From: Methanobacterium sp. UBA44
Lineage (GTDB): Archaea; Methanobacteriota; Methanobacteria; Methanobacteriales; Methanobacteriaceae
Assembly (NCBI GenBank): GCA_002494885.1
Contig: DACV01000007.1
Span: 648,418 to 712,417 of the forward strand
DNA length: 64,000 nt
Reading direction: 5' to 3'
Within the stretch, counting starts at the first letter, position 1; each line of letters starts with the position of its first letter. A model generated the notes under the pieces. It saw only the letters and a program-made list of their open reading frames with translations, was not told the origin of the DNA and ran no database searches. Of the stretch, positions 18,869 to 27,038 are shown one piece after another. Both the position numbers and the translations under genes were made by a program.

Positions 18869-19555
18869 TCACTGATTATAGTTTGTTTTATCTTCAATTT
18901 TAGCTTCCTTAAACGCTCTTTTACGCCTCATACAGGATTCACAGACACCACAGTGCTTTTTTTCACCCACATAACAAGAATAACTTAAATTCATTGGCGC
19001 ATTGATCTTATCACCCAATATAACGATTTCATTTTTGTTTAGCTCTATTAGTGGCGCCCTAATTTTCATATCATCCAATGTTCCAATTCTTAAAACATCG
19101 TTAAATGCATCTAAAAATTCTTTTGAGTTATCAGGAAACGTGGCTGCTTCTTCTAAATCCCATCCAACAATTATCAAATCTGCATTCTCTGCTTCGGAAA
19201 ATGATGTAGCTATTGCAGTAAAAACTATATTTCGCCCTGGAACCCACACTTTTTTAGCTGTTTCATCGCAAATCTCTTTATCATCCAGTTGGTCTTCTTC
19301 AAGTTGTGGAATTTTAACATCAGCAGTTAAAGCAGATTTTCCAAGCTTTTTAAGCCATGGAAGTTCAATTACTGTGTGCTCAATTCCTAAAAAATCACAA
19401 ATTGCCTTTGATGATTCTATTTCCATTCCAGCACTTCGCTGCCCATAATTAAATGTAATTGCATGAATCTGGTATTTATCTTCAAAATAAGCTGTTGCTA
19501 CAGTTGAATCAAGCCCACCAGAGAGTACTGATATAACTTTTGGTTTATTACCCAT
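18869..19555 (-). CDS. queC: 7-cyano-7-deazaguanine (preQ0) synthase
   Basis: About 228 residues. The N-terminal PP-loop SGGLDSTVA binds ATP, and the C-terminal cysteines in CYVGEKKHCGVCESCMRRK form the family zinc site. QueC turns 7-carboxy-7-deazaguanine into preQ0. In archaea preQ0 is inserted into tRNA position 15 by ArcTGT and becomes archaeosine. ATG 19555 is favoured because GATGATC lies directly upstream; an ATG three codons earlier is the alternative. Other genes of the pathway are not in the window. Confidence 0.9.
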   Translation of the reverse strand: MGNKPKVISVLSGGLDSTVATAYFEDKYQIHAITFNYGQRSAGMEIESSKAICDFLGIEHTVIELPWLKKLGKSALTADVKIPQLEEDQLDDKEICDETAKKVWVPGRNIVFTAIATSFSEAENADLIIVGWDLEEAATFPDNSKEFLDAFNDVLRIGTLDDMKIRAPLIELNKNEIVILGDKINAPMNLSYSCYVGEKKHCGVCESCMRRKRAFKEAKIEDKTNYNQ

Positions 19556-19581
19556 ATTGATCATCTTTTAACATTATGGAC

Positions 19582-20205
19582 TTAACATAGTTTGTATATT
19601 TGCATTCCTAGTTTCATCAAGGATTTTCTGAGTTTTTCGATGTCTTCTAAAAGCATTCGATCGTATCTTTTAACCTTTGAAGATATATCATAGGCCTCTA
19701 TATTGGCATTTTTATAATTTTCCCTGCTCTTTATGAATTCATTTATTTTATTGGCCTTCATATCAATATCTCTGATTTTTACAAAGAGCTCTGATTTTTT
19801 AATTTCATCAGGGAAAAGATCAATGATTATAAGGTTCCAGAAACCTACTTTAAGAGGAATCAATGGTTCATAAACTAATCTATTCATTTTCGGACTTTCA
19901 GAAAACTTATTATCTTCTATTAAATTCAGTTCTTTATCAAGAATATCCTGGTTATGGCCTAAAATCTGTAAATTATATTCCAATTCGTTTTTAACTGCCC
20001 TTAAAACCTTTTTTTCGCTATTTTTTTTATTATATTCTATTGAGCTCAAAGCACTGAGAATGGCAATTGCTACAATTAATAAAACTACAACTATCCTGAT
20101 AATAGCATTGAATTCACCTCTCCCGATTGCAATTACCAAAAGAGCTATTACTACTACTATCAATATACCTGTTATCCATTTAATGTTTTTAAGCGGCCAT
20201 TTCAT
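19582..20205 (-). CDS. membrane-anchored hypothetical protein
   Basis: 207 residues, not recognised. Two N-terminal membrane helices (about residues 9-29 and 34-53) are followed by a cytoplasmic helical region rich in Lys, Glu and Ile with coiled-coil character. AAGGATG upstream of the ATG is a plausible ribosome binding site. It lies between larC and queC on the same strand with short gaps and may be part of their transcript, but nothing in it suggests a shared pathway. Confidence 0.6.
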   Translation of the reverse strand: MKWPLKNIKWITGILIVVVIALLVIAIGRGEFNAIIRIVVVLLIVAIAILSALSSIEYNKKNSEKKVLRAVKNELEYNLQILGHNQDILDKELNLIEDNKFSESPKMNRLVYEPLIPLKVGFWNLIIIDLFPDEIKKSELFVKIRDIDMKANKINEFIKSRENYKNANIEAYDISSKVKRYDRMLLEDIEKLRKSLMKLGMQIYKLC

Positions 20206-20225
20206 AATTAACCCATCCTTGATTG

Positions 20226-21422
20226 TTAATATTTATCCAAAAGTTTTTTAAATGATTCATTAGCCTTTTTCATAACATCTTTCAGGGGTATCTCCATCTC
20301 ATTGGCTATTTTTTTTGCATCTTCATACTCTGGACTATAATTTATTATTTCCTTATCAATAGTTCCAACTTTAATCTGTATATCCTTTTCTATTCCACCA
20401 ATTTCAATTTTTATATTAATTATCTCTCTATTAACTACATTCCTGTGAATGTATGGTAACACCCTCACCCCAAGGGTTCCAGTTTCCCTGATTATGGCTT
20501 CAGAAACCCTATCACAGTCTTTAGGTTTGGAAATTACCCTTAAAAGGTGTCCAGGTCTGTTTTTTTTCATTATAATTGGAATTATTGTAACATCTAATGC
20601 TCCGGCTTCTAAGAGTTTATTAAATGAATGTCCCAGAACTTCTCCTGTGACGCTGTCTATATTAGTTTCCAGAATGCTAATACTATCGGTAGAAATGCTT
20701 GTACCTCCATCTATAATCCTGAAAACATTTGGAATAGATAGATCCATACTTCCTGCACCATATCCGATATTTTGGTTGTTCATCAATGGATAAAAATTGC
20801 AGTATTCATCTACCATATTAACATAAAGAGCTGCTCCTGTTGGTGTTGTAAGTTCATAATCTACCGGTCCACCAAATACAGGTACATCTTTTAATATTTC
20901 AAGTGTTGCTGGTGCAGGAACGCTGAGTTTCCCGTGCATACCTTTAATTCTTCCCCCTCCAAGAGCAACAGGGAGTCCATAAACTTTTTTTGTGTTAAAT
21001 CCAAGTTTAAAGAAACAATATGCTGAGCCAATGATATCTGCAACAGCATCTGCTGCCCCAACTTCATGAAAATGAACTTCATCTATGAATGTGCCATGAA
21101 CTTTTGATTCCGCTACTGCAACAGTATGAAAAACCTTTTTTGCAAAATTTAAAACATTAACATTTATTTTAGCTCCATCTAAATTTTCAATAAGCTCTTT
21201 ATATCCAATTTTTTCCTGATCCTCACATTTAATATGAACATATGTGGCTCGAATGCTTGATTTTCGAATCTGGTTTATGTCAACATCAATTTGTCCAATT
21301 GGAGATGCACACTTTCTCATAACTGAAATTACTTCATCATACTTTACGCCCATGTCTATCAATGCGCCCAAAACCATATTTCCAGAAATCCCTGCATTTT
21401 GAGGGTCTAAAATTAACGCCAT
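20226..21422 (-). CDS. larC: LarC-type nickel insertion protein (UPF0272)
   Basis: 398 residues. The N-terminus DPQNAGISGNMVLGALIDMG, the His-rich EVHFHEVGAADAVADIIG and the TPTGAALY segment are hallmarks of LarC. LarC puts nickel into the pyridinium bis-thiocarboxylate nucleotide cofactor of lactate racemase and related enzymes. The position that is often Asp in GISGDM is Asn here. LarB and LarE are not in the window. Whether methanogens use the same cofactor is unclear, so the annotation is by family, not proven function. Confidence 0.8.
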   Translation of the reverse strand: MALILDPQNAGISGNMVLGALIDMGVKYDEVISVMRKCASPIGQIDVDINQIRKSSIRATYVHIKCEDQEKIGYKELIENLDGAKINVNVLNFAKKVFHTVAVAESKVHGTFIDEVHFHEVGAADAVADIIGSAYCFFKLGFNTKKVYGLPVALGGGRIKGMHGKLSVPAPATLEILKDVPVFGGPVDYELTTPTGAALYVNMVDEYCNFYPLMNNQNIGYGAGSMDLSIPNVFRIIDGGTSISTDSISILETNIDSVTGEVLGHSFNKLLEAGALDVTIIPIIMKKNRPGHLLRVISKPKDCDRVSEAIIRETGTLGVRVLPYIHRNVVNREIINIKIEIGGIEKDIQIKVGTIDKEIINYSPEYEDAKKIANEMEIPLKDVMKKANESFKKLLDKY

Positions 21423-21709
21423 TCTATCAAGTTCCTTGTTAAAAAATTTCTACTTTAATCTCTAATCTGTTCTATTCCAATATAAATATTTAAACTTAAA
21501 ATGTCAAATAATCAAATATAAAGTGCTTATTTACTTAATTTAAATTTTATAAGCCATATTAAATTTTTATTTTGCTCCATAGATTTTTATATTTATATAT
21601 AATTTTAATCAACTGGTATATAGAATCAGTAGATTCAAAGTAAGATAATCATAATCATATTATATAACATGAGTTATATAATCTAAATGTTAATATCATG
21701 GGCTAAAAA

Positions 21710-22153
21710 ATGGAAAATGAAGCTATTACCACTAAACCTGTCGAAATTTTACTTATAGAGGATAATCCAGCTGATGCACGTCTTGTAGTAGAAGTTTTAA
21801 AAGACTCTAAAATCGAGAATAACATGCACGTTATTGAGGATGGAGTTGCTGCAATGGATTTCCTACATAAAAACGGAAAATATAAGGATTGTTCTCGTCC
21901 AGATATTATATTGCTTGATTTAAATCTTCCTAAAAAGGACGGTCGTGAAGTTTTAAAAGAAATTAAAGAGAACTCAAAACTTAAATGCATACCTGTAGTT
22001 ATTTTAACTACATCAAGCACTAATGAGGATATACTTCAAACGTACAGCAATTATGCTAATTGCTTTATTACCAAACCAGTAGATTTTGACCGTTTTTTAA
22101 AGGTTATCAAATCTATTGAAGATTTCTGGCTTACTGGCGTTAAATTACCTTAA
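21710..22153 (+). CDS. single-domain response regulator (CheY/Rcp1-like receiver)
   Basis: 147 residues, receiver domain only. The acidic pair is IEDNPADA, the phospho-acceptor Asp is about residue 70 in LLDLNLPKKDG, the Thr switch is ILTTSS, and the Lys is in ITKPVD. The DLNLPKKDGREVL pattern is typical of Rcp1-like regulators that work with phytochrome or PAS-type histidine kinases. No kinase gene is adjacent. A close paralogue lies at 43026-43469. The output must be by protein-protein contact or phosphotransfer, since there is no effector domain. Confidence 0.88.
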   Translation: MENEAITTKPVEILLIEDNPADARLVVEVLKDSKIENNMHVIEDGVAAMDFLHKNGKYKDCSRPDIILLDLNLPKKDGREVLKEIKENSKLKCIPVVILTTSSTNEDILQTYSNYANCFITKPVDFDRFLKVIKSIEDFWLTGVKLP

Positions 22154-22313
22154 TTACAAATTAATCCCATTTTAAATACAATTTTTGTTAATATTTGCTA
22201 TTTTTAATAAATTTAATTCGGAAATTAACTTTAGCATTAAAAAAAATTATTATACAAAATAAACGAAAACTAAATTAAAAAGATATAATTAAAAATGAAA
22301 ATCGCTGGTAGAT

Positions 22314-22853
22314 TTAAATTTTCCACCAGAAGTTATTATTTCTAATTCTTTTAATTGCAGATTTTTTTATTAAATATGTTTTATCATCTACAATTATCTG
22401 AATGTACTCTTCAATGTTTAATTGTGCATTTACTTTTTGTGAATTATAATTTACTTTTGGGGTAGTCTGGTTTTTTATGCGTGTTAAATATTTATCAGTA
22501 CCGCTGATATGTTCCTTTCCATGAACAAGGCAAAAATCCATATCACATTTTGTACAGTACCACATTCCTTCAGGATTATGATACCCGGAACCCTGTTCGT
22601 AGTTCAATGTTCCCTTAGAATGGCAATTGGGGCAGTAGTTTTTAAATGTTGCAGTATGATGAGCATAATCTACTTGTAGACTACACGTACATTTTCCTGT
22701 GGCTTTTACATGATCTTTAGTTATTACAACATCATAAGCGCCAACATCACGGGCTGATACAGCTAAAGGGTTGGCAATTAGAAGCGCTGCTATTAATAGC
22801 AGTGCAAATGTCGTGCTAATTTTTTTATTTCTCTTAATATAACCACACTCCAT
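22314..22853 (-). CDS. secreted protein with Cys/His-rich zinc-ribbon-like domain
   Basis: About 179 residues. A basic N-terminus and a hydrophobic core (TTFALLLIAALLIANPLAVSA) form a signal peptide, cleaved probably after VSA. The mature part has a cysteine-rich domain with CTC, a YHTATFKNYCPNC-like segment, CTKCDMDFC and HGKEH, which should bind zinc. I recall similar domains in secreted proteins of Methanobacteriales, but their function is not known to me. The ATG at 22853 has no ribosome binding site. A strong one lies upstream at 22924-22930 in front of a different frame; see the short frame at 22891-22917. The frame can also open at GTG 22898. Confidence 0.6.
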   Translation of the reverse strand: MECGYIKRNKKISTTFALLLIAALLIANPLAVSARDVGAYDVVITKDHVKATGKCTCSLQVDYAHHTATFKNYCPNCHSKGTLNYEQGSGYHNPEGMWYCTKCDMDFCLVHGKEHISGTDKYLTRIKNQTTPKVNYNSQKVNAQLNIEEYIQIIVDDKTYLIKKSAIKRIRNNNFWWKI

Positions 22854-22890
22854 TTTATTTTGGTCCAGTTTATTGACACTGCCACTAGGG

Positions 22891-22917
22891 TTAGGCACCC
22901 TGAACCAGCTGGAGCAT
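22891..22917 (-). other. short leader frame or frameshifted start of the secreted protein gene
   Basis: GGAGGTG at 22924-22930 is a near-perfect ribosome binding site, 6 bases before an ATG at 22917. That frame encodes only MLQLVQGA and then stops. The secreted-protein frame lies one base off and begins downstream. Either this is a leader peptide, or one base has been lost or gained between 22917 and 22853. Confidence 0.35.
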
Positions 22918-22930
22918 AATTAACACCTCC

Positions 22931-23285
22931 CTGAAGTAAAAGTATTACTTTTAATTCTTTGTAATACTTTATATAAATATTTTATGAAATATTTCCCAGA
23001 AACATCACCCATTTTTTTGATAATTTTCGTTTTTAGATGAAATTAGTCCAATTATTCATTCTGGTGCCTTATATACTCCAAGTAGAGTGTTTCTAATGAT
23101 AATAAAAAATAATGAGGCATTTTAATGGTTCCATAAGTAAATTTAGAATATTTAAACTAAAAATACGTTGTATAAACGATTATATAATATTATAAAACTT
23201 TAAATTAAAAAATAATTTAAATAATTAAATAAAAAAAAGCTAAATAGTAATAAAAATCTATTTAAGGATCAAAGATTGATAAAAA
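22931..23285. other. AT-rich intergenic region
   Basis: About 355 bases that include the promoter of the secreted-protein gene and the sequence downstream of the PII-like gene. The part nearest the PII-like gene is rich in A and T homopolymers that may serve as a terminator. No gene or repeat was recognised. Confidence 0.5.
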
Positions 23286-23624
23286 CTATTTTTCACTCTT
23301 TCCTTGGCCAACCACAATTCTACGTATTGGAACTTCCAGTACGGTGAATTTTTCACCTTCTAAAGCACTTGTAACTGACTCAACCAGACCATCAACCATT
23401 TCTTCATCTACAACACTGCAAACGAGTATAGCATCCTTTGAGTGGTGTCTAATCATTTCAATAGCTGATTCCGGGTCTTCCTTTATAGAAAACCCTGTCC
23501 AATCCTGAGGAGACATACCTTTATACTCTAAAATGTAAAATCCTGTTATACCTGCATCTGTAAGGGCATTCATAGCTTTACCCAAATTTTCGATCTCAAC
23601 AAAGACCCTAAGATGAACTTTCAT
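23286..23624 (-). CDS. small PII-like (ferredoxin-like fold) protein
   Basis: 112 residues with an alternating strand-helix pattern: a first strand KVHLRVFVEI, a helix, TGFYILEYKGMS (a T-loop-like region after strand 2), then ILVCSVVDEEMVDGLVESVTSAL and a last strand. This matches the trimeric PII-like families seen in methanogens, but not GlnB itself: the uridylylation Tyr and ATP-binding motifs are not evident. AGGTGATG precedes the start. It is a candidate small-molecule sensor; the ligand is unknown. Confidence 0.5.
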   Translation of the reverse strand: MKVHLRVFVEIENLGKAMNALTDAGITGFYILEYKGMSPQDWTGFSIKEDPESAIEMIRHHSKDAILVCSVVDEEMVDGLVESVTSALEGEKFTVLEVPIRRIVVGQGKSEK

Positions 23625-23747
23625 GCCATCACCTACTTATTATACATATATCAATTCTGTATATATTATAATATTGGTGATTATGAATTAAATTCCCATA
23701 ATTCATCTTTCTGAATAATATATGATCTCAAGTAGTATGGTGATTTA

Positions 23748-24803
23748 ATGGATACAAAAATTTGTATTGATGATGCTAAAATTATAAAAAATAATGATAC
23801 GTTCATAATCCAGAGAAATAAAGAATTTTTAGTATTTGGGAATTCAATCTGTAAAAATGGCTTTTTTAAAGTTAAAGCAATAATGAATCATTCCATTAAT
23901 AGCAAAATATTGAATCAAAAAGAATATTCTCAAAAACTCTTAAAAAATAAGGGAATATATGACCCTGCAGTAGTAATGATTACAAATTCAGAACAATGTA
24001 CAGTTAAAACTCTGGATTATGTAACTGCAGTAGTTTCAACAGATATTTCTGACTTATATGGTGCTGGAGAGTTGATATTAGACAAACATGAAAATACCGG
24101 ATCAATTAATATAATTTTGCTTATAAACAAAAATTTGAGTTATGATCTACTTATAAAATCATATTCATGGGCTATTGAATCAAAAGTGGCTGCTTTATGG
24201 GATCTTGATCTCAGAAGCTATGAAGATGACCTGGCCACAGGAAATATACTTGATTCGTTAGTTGTAGCATGTACAGGGAAATCTGAGGAATATTTTGATG
24301 AAATAGAACTCCGTAGATTAGTTGGAGGCTGTGTAAGGGGAGCAGTAAAGAAATCCATAATAGACAGTGGCTTTTCAAAGAGTGTTCTTGATTATATTGA
24401 AGGTATTGGAATTAAAATAGAAGATCTGGTTGAAGCAGGGATGGAACTTTGCATTGGAGTAGAAAAGAGCGAAGAGCTTCATGAAAAACTGCATAAACAA
24501 ATACTTAAGTCATTAGAGGATTTAAACGTTGTATCATTTATAATCGCCGGGATAAGGCTTGAAGAAGATTATAAAAAGCATCGTGTGGCTGGAATAAATG
24601 TGGATGATGATCCTGCTTATCTATATTCAGATGAAGTATTTGGAATGTCAGTAGCCAACCAAATTGCTGGAACCAAAGCAATATTCAATTTTAAAAGGTA
24701 TGATGAAGAAAAACCAGGCATTATAGGAGAACTTGGTCCTGTACTGGATGACGTTTTTGCAGGGCTTGTTGCAGGATGCATGTCCAAAATTTTTGAAGTT
24801 TGA
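23748..24803 (+). CDS. cbiZ-cobZ: fusion of adenosylcobinamide amidohydrolase and alpha-ribazole phosphatase
   Basis: 351 residues with two parts. Residues 1 to about 195 resemble CbiZ: the GSINIILLIN strand, the helix with WAIESKVAALWDLD, and TGNILDSLVVACTGKS. CbiZ removes the aminopropanol chain from salvaged cobinamide to give cobyrate. Residues about 205-351 belong to the PgpA-like fold used by archaeal CobZ, with EVFGMSVANQIAGTKAIFNF and GELGPVLDDVFAGLVAG; CobZ dephosphorylates alpha-ribazole 5'-phosphate. The next gene is cobS, which supports the cobamide role over a phosphatidylglycerophosphatase. GGTGAT lies just before the ATG. Confidence 0.75.
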   Translation: MDTKICIDDAKIIKNNDTFIIQRNKEFLVFGNSICKNGFFKVKAIMNHSINSKILNQKEYSQKLLKNKGIYDPAVVMITNSEQCTVKTLDYVTAVVSTDISDLYGAGELILDKHENTGSINIILLINKNLSYDLLIKSYSWAIESKVAALWDLDLRSYEDDLATGNILDSLVVACTGKSEEYFDEIELRRLVGGCVRGAVKKSIIDSGFSKSVLDYIEGIGIKIEDLVEAGMELCIGVEKSEELHEKLHKQILKSLEDLNVVSFIIAGIRLEEDYKKHRVAGINVDDDPAYLYSDEVFGMSVANQIAGTKAIFNFKRYDEEKPGIIGELGPVLDDVFAGLVAGCMSKIFEV

Positions 24804-24990
24804 AGAACAGAGTTCTTAAACAATAAAAATTGGAGATTTTTAAGGTTGAGGAAAACGAAGTTTTCCGAACTTTCGAAACTAAAGTTTCGAGCCCCGAACA
24901 TGAATGTTCGGCGGCTTTCAAAAACCCTAGGTTTTTGATGCACCAAACACGAAGTGTTTGAGTGCCACAAAAAATAGAAAATTTTTTGAG
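24803..24990 (+). repeat. multi-hairpin palindromic element, copy 2
   Basis: The gap between cbiZ-cobZ and cobS is nearly all short inverted repeats with loops of 2-5 bases. They are AAGAAC/GTTCTT at 24803-24817 (starting on the stop codon), GGAAAAC/GTTTTCC at 24850-24866, CGAAACT/AGTTTCG at 24874-24889, CGAACAT/ATGTTCG at 24895-24910, CAAAAACC/GGTTTTTG at 24919-24937, CAAACAC/GTGTTTG at 24944-24960 and AAAAAAT/ATTTTTT at 24969-24987. Some hairpins have a second short outer stem, such as GCAC/GTGC at 24940-24965 and AGCC/GGCT at 24890-24916. The last arm runs into GAGG, the ribosome binding site of cobS. Confidence 0.85.
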
Positions 24991-24998
24991 GAATAACA

Positions 24999-25772
24999 AT
25001 GAAAAGTAAAGAAACCCAATCTCGGAATTCCATGAGAGGAATTGCAGGACTCATTTCATTTTCCACAATTATTCCCCTTAATATTCATACAAGCATTGAG
25101 GAAATGGCGGATTTCACATGGTTCTGGCCAATAATTGGTGGCTTAATAGGAATATTCGTAGGTGTTGTCGGATATCTATCATTGAATATAGTTCATCTAC
25201 CCCCATTGATCACAGCAGCAATAGTTTACAGCTTTGCCATCTGGTTTACTGGTTTTCATCATCTGGACGGGTTAATGGATATGGGTGATGGCCTAATGGT
25301 TCATGGAGATTACAATAAAAAGATTGATGTCATGAGAGATATAAATATAGGAACTGGTGGCATTTCACTTTTTTTTATAATTGCAATCATCACATTTTCG
25401 GCAATAGCTGCTATTCCTGCAAATTTAATATTATTAACACTTATAATATCCGAAATAGCTGCAAAAATGAGTTTATTGTCATGCGCAACTTTTTCAAGGC
25501 CTTTTCCAAATGGTACTGGCAAATTTTTTATAGAATCAATGAACATACCTCTATTAATATTATCTTTAATTTTAACTTCCATAATTGGATTTCTAGCCAT
25601 AGATATTGTTGGAATTCTGGGAATAGTTGGAGGATTACTTGGAGGATATATAGTAGCTACAGTAGCCAAAAAACATTTTAAATATGCAACTGGAGATGTT
25701 TTAGGAGCTTCAAATGAAATAGGGCGTGCAGTATCACTCATTATAATGACTGCTGCCCTAATTAATTTATAA
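24999..25772 (+). CDS. cobS: adenosylcobinamide-GDP ribazoletransferase
   Basis: 257 residues, six or seven membrane helices. The family motif GFHHLDGLMDMGDGLM with nearby DVMRD holds the acidic metal-binding residues. CobS joins adenosylcobinamide-GDP and alpha-ribazole at the membrane, the last or next-to-last step of cobamide synthesis. The ribosome binding site GAGGAAT sits 8 bases before the ATG and is the end of the hairpin element. The gene lies between cbiZ-cobZ and trm56; cobY, which makes the GDP-activated substrate, is at 57.6 kb. Confidence 0.92.
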   Translation: MKSKETQSRNSMRGIAGLISFSTIIPLNIHTSIEEMADFTWFWPIIGGLIGIFVGVVGYLSLNIVHLPPLITAAIVYSFAIWFTGFHHLDGLMDMGDGLMVHGDYNKKIDVMRDINIGTGGISLFFIIAIITFSAIAAIPANLILLTLIISEIAAKMSLLSCATFSRPFPNGTGKFFIESMNIPLLILSLILTSIIGFLAIDIVGILGIVGGLLGGYIVATVAKKHFKYATGDVLGASNEIGRAVSLIIMTAALINL

Positions 25773-25784
25773 GGACTGATTACA

Positions 25785-26330
25785 GTGAATATCAATGTTT
25801 TAAGACTCGATCACAGACAGAAACGAGATGCACGAATCACAACCCATGTTTGTTTAACAGCAAGAGCTTTCGGTGCAAATAAAGTAATATTAAGTGGGGA
25901 TGAAGACACCAAACTCATGGAAAACGTTAGGGATGTTGTTAAAAGATGGGGTGGAGACTTTAAAGTAGATTACAAAAAGAATTACGATAATCTAATCGAT
26001 GAATGGAAAAATAATGGAGGGGAGATTGTTCATCTAACGATGTACGGTTCGCAAGTTCAGGAAATGGTGGATGATATTAAAATTTCGCCCAAAAACAAGC
26101 TTATAGTGGTTGGAGGGGCACGAGTCCCAACAAAAGTTTATAAACATGCAGATTGGAATGTTTCTGTAACGACACAACCCCATTCAGAAGTTTCATCCCT
26201 TGCAGTGTTTCTACATATGTTATTTGATGGAAAAGAGTTTGATAAAGAATTTGAGGGTGGGAAAATGAAAGTTGTGCCCACTGCTGAGGGTAAACGTGTT
26301 ATAATAAACAATGATCCAGATATTGAATAA
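25785..26330 (+). CDS. trm56: tRNA (cytidine(56)-2'-O)-methyltransferase
   Basis: 181 residues. The N-terminus INVLRLDHRQKRDARITTHVCLTARAFGA is nearly a fingerprint of archaeal Trm56, a SPOUT methyltransferase that methylates C56 in the T-loop of tRNA. The C-terminal knot region includes LIVVGGARVPTKVY and SVTTQPHSEVSSLAVFL. It starts with GTG, with AAGGA upstream, 12 bases after cobS, so it is probably in the same transcript. Confidence 0.92.
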   Translation: MNINVLRLDHRQKRDARITTHVCLTARAFGANKVILSGDEDTKLMENVRDVVKRWGGDFKVDYKKNYDNLIDEWKNNGGEIVHLTMYGSQVQEMVDDIKISPKNKLIVVGGARVPTKVYKHADWNVSVTTQPHSEVSSLAVFLHMLFDGKEFDKEFEGGKMKVVPTAEGKRVIINNDPDIE

Positions 26331-26399
26331 AATACTTCTATACACGATCCTTTAGAACACCAATTGATTAATTTAAAAAAAATATCAGGAGAACAAATT

Positions 26400-27035
26400 A
26401 TGTTAAAAATCGTTGATCATGCCCTTGTACAGGAGAATCTGACAAAAATCAGAGATAAAAATATAGATCGTGTTCAATTTAGATCTGGAATTATTGAAAT
26501 TGGAAGATTATTTGCCTATGAATTTGCAAATACATTGATTAAAGAATGTATAACTGTACAAACACCCCTCGGTACAGCTAAAGGCATTAAAATTAAAGAT
26601 ATGGAAGATATAGTGGTAGTAAGCGTTTTAAGGGCTGCGATACCTTTAGTTGAAGGAATATCCAAAGTATTTAAAGAAGCAGAATATGGAGTTATTGGAG
26701 CATGGAGAAGTGAAGAACCTCCATTTAAAGCAAAAATGGAATACATAAAACTGCCTGATTTGCAAAATAAAATCGTGATAGTGGCAGACCCTATGCTTGC
26801 AACAGGGGGCACCATGAATTCTATTTTAGATGAGATCAAAAAAAGGGGCAGCCCAAAACGGCTTGTTATATTTAATATCATCTCTGCAGAGCCGGGAATA
26901 AAAAAAATATTCAAAAATCACAGCGAAGTAGAAATATACACATGTTCAATTGATGAAAAACTCAATAAAGACGGATATATCATTCCAGGCCTTGGAGACG
27001 TTGGCGATATATGTTTTGGTAGACCATGTCTGTAA
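26400..27035 (+). CDS. upp: uracil phosphoribosyltransferase
   Basis: About 211 residues. The PRPP loop reads VIVADPMLATGGTMNSILDEI, and the C-terminus PGLGDVGDICFGRP is the uracil-binding signature. The enzyme makes UMP from uracil and PRPP. The frame extends back to 26364, but AGGAG at 26388-26392 is 8 bases from the ATG at 26400, which gives the conserved N-terminus. It converges on the fumarase gene with only 3 bases between stops. Confidence 0.93.
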   Translation: MLKIVDHALVQENLTKIRDKNIDRVQFRSGIIEIGRLFAYEFANTLIKECITVQTPLGTAKGIKIKDMEDIVVVSVLRAAIPLVEGISKVFKEAEYGVIGAWRSEEPPFKAKMEYIKLPDLQNKIVIVADPMLATGGTMNSILDEIKKRGSPKRLVIFNIISAEPGIKKIFKNHSEVEIYTCSIDEKLNKDGYIIPGLGDVGDICFGRPCL

Positions 27036-27038
27036 AAA

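Noticed and set aside
23748..24803. Phosphatidylglycerophosphatase A as the function of the C-terminal half
   Set aside because: The fold is shared, but fusion to a CbiZ-like domain and the cobS neighbour favour CobZ.
24803..24990. CRISPR array or cobalamin riboswitch before cobS
   Set aside because: The hairpins differ in sequence and spacing, so they are not CRISPR repeats. Related elements lie next to unrelated genes and no B12-box was seen, so a cobalamin riboswitch is not supported.
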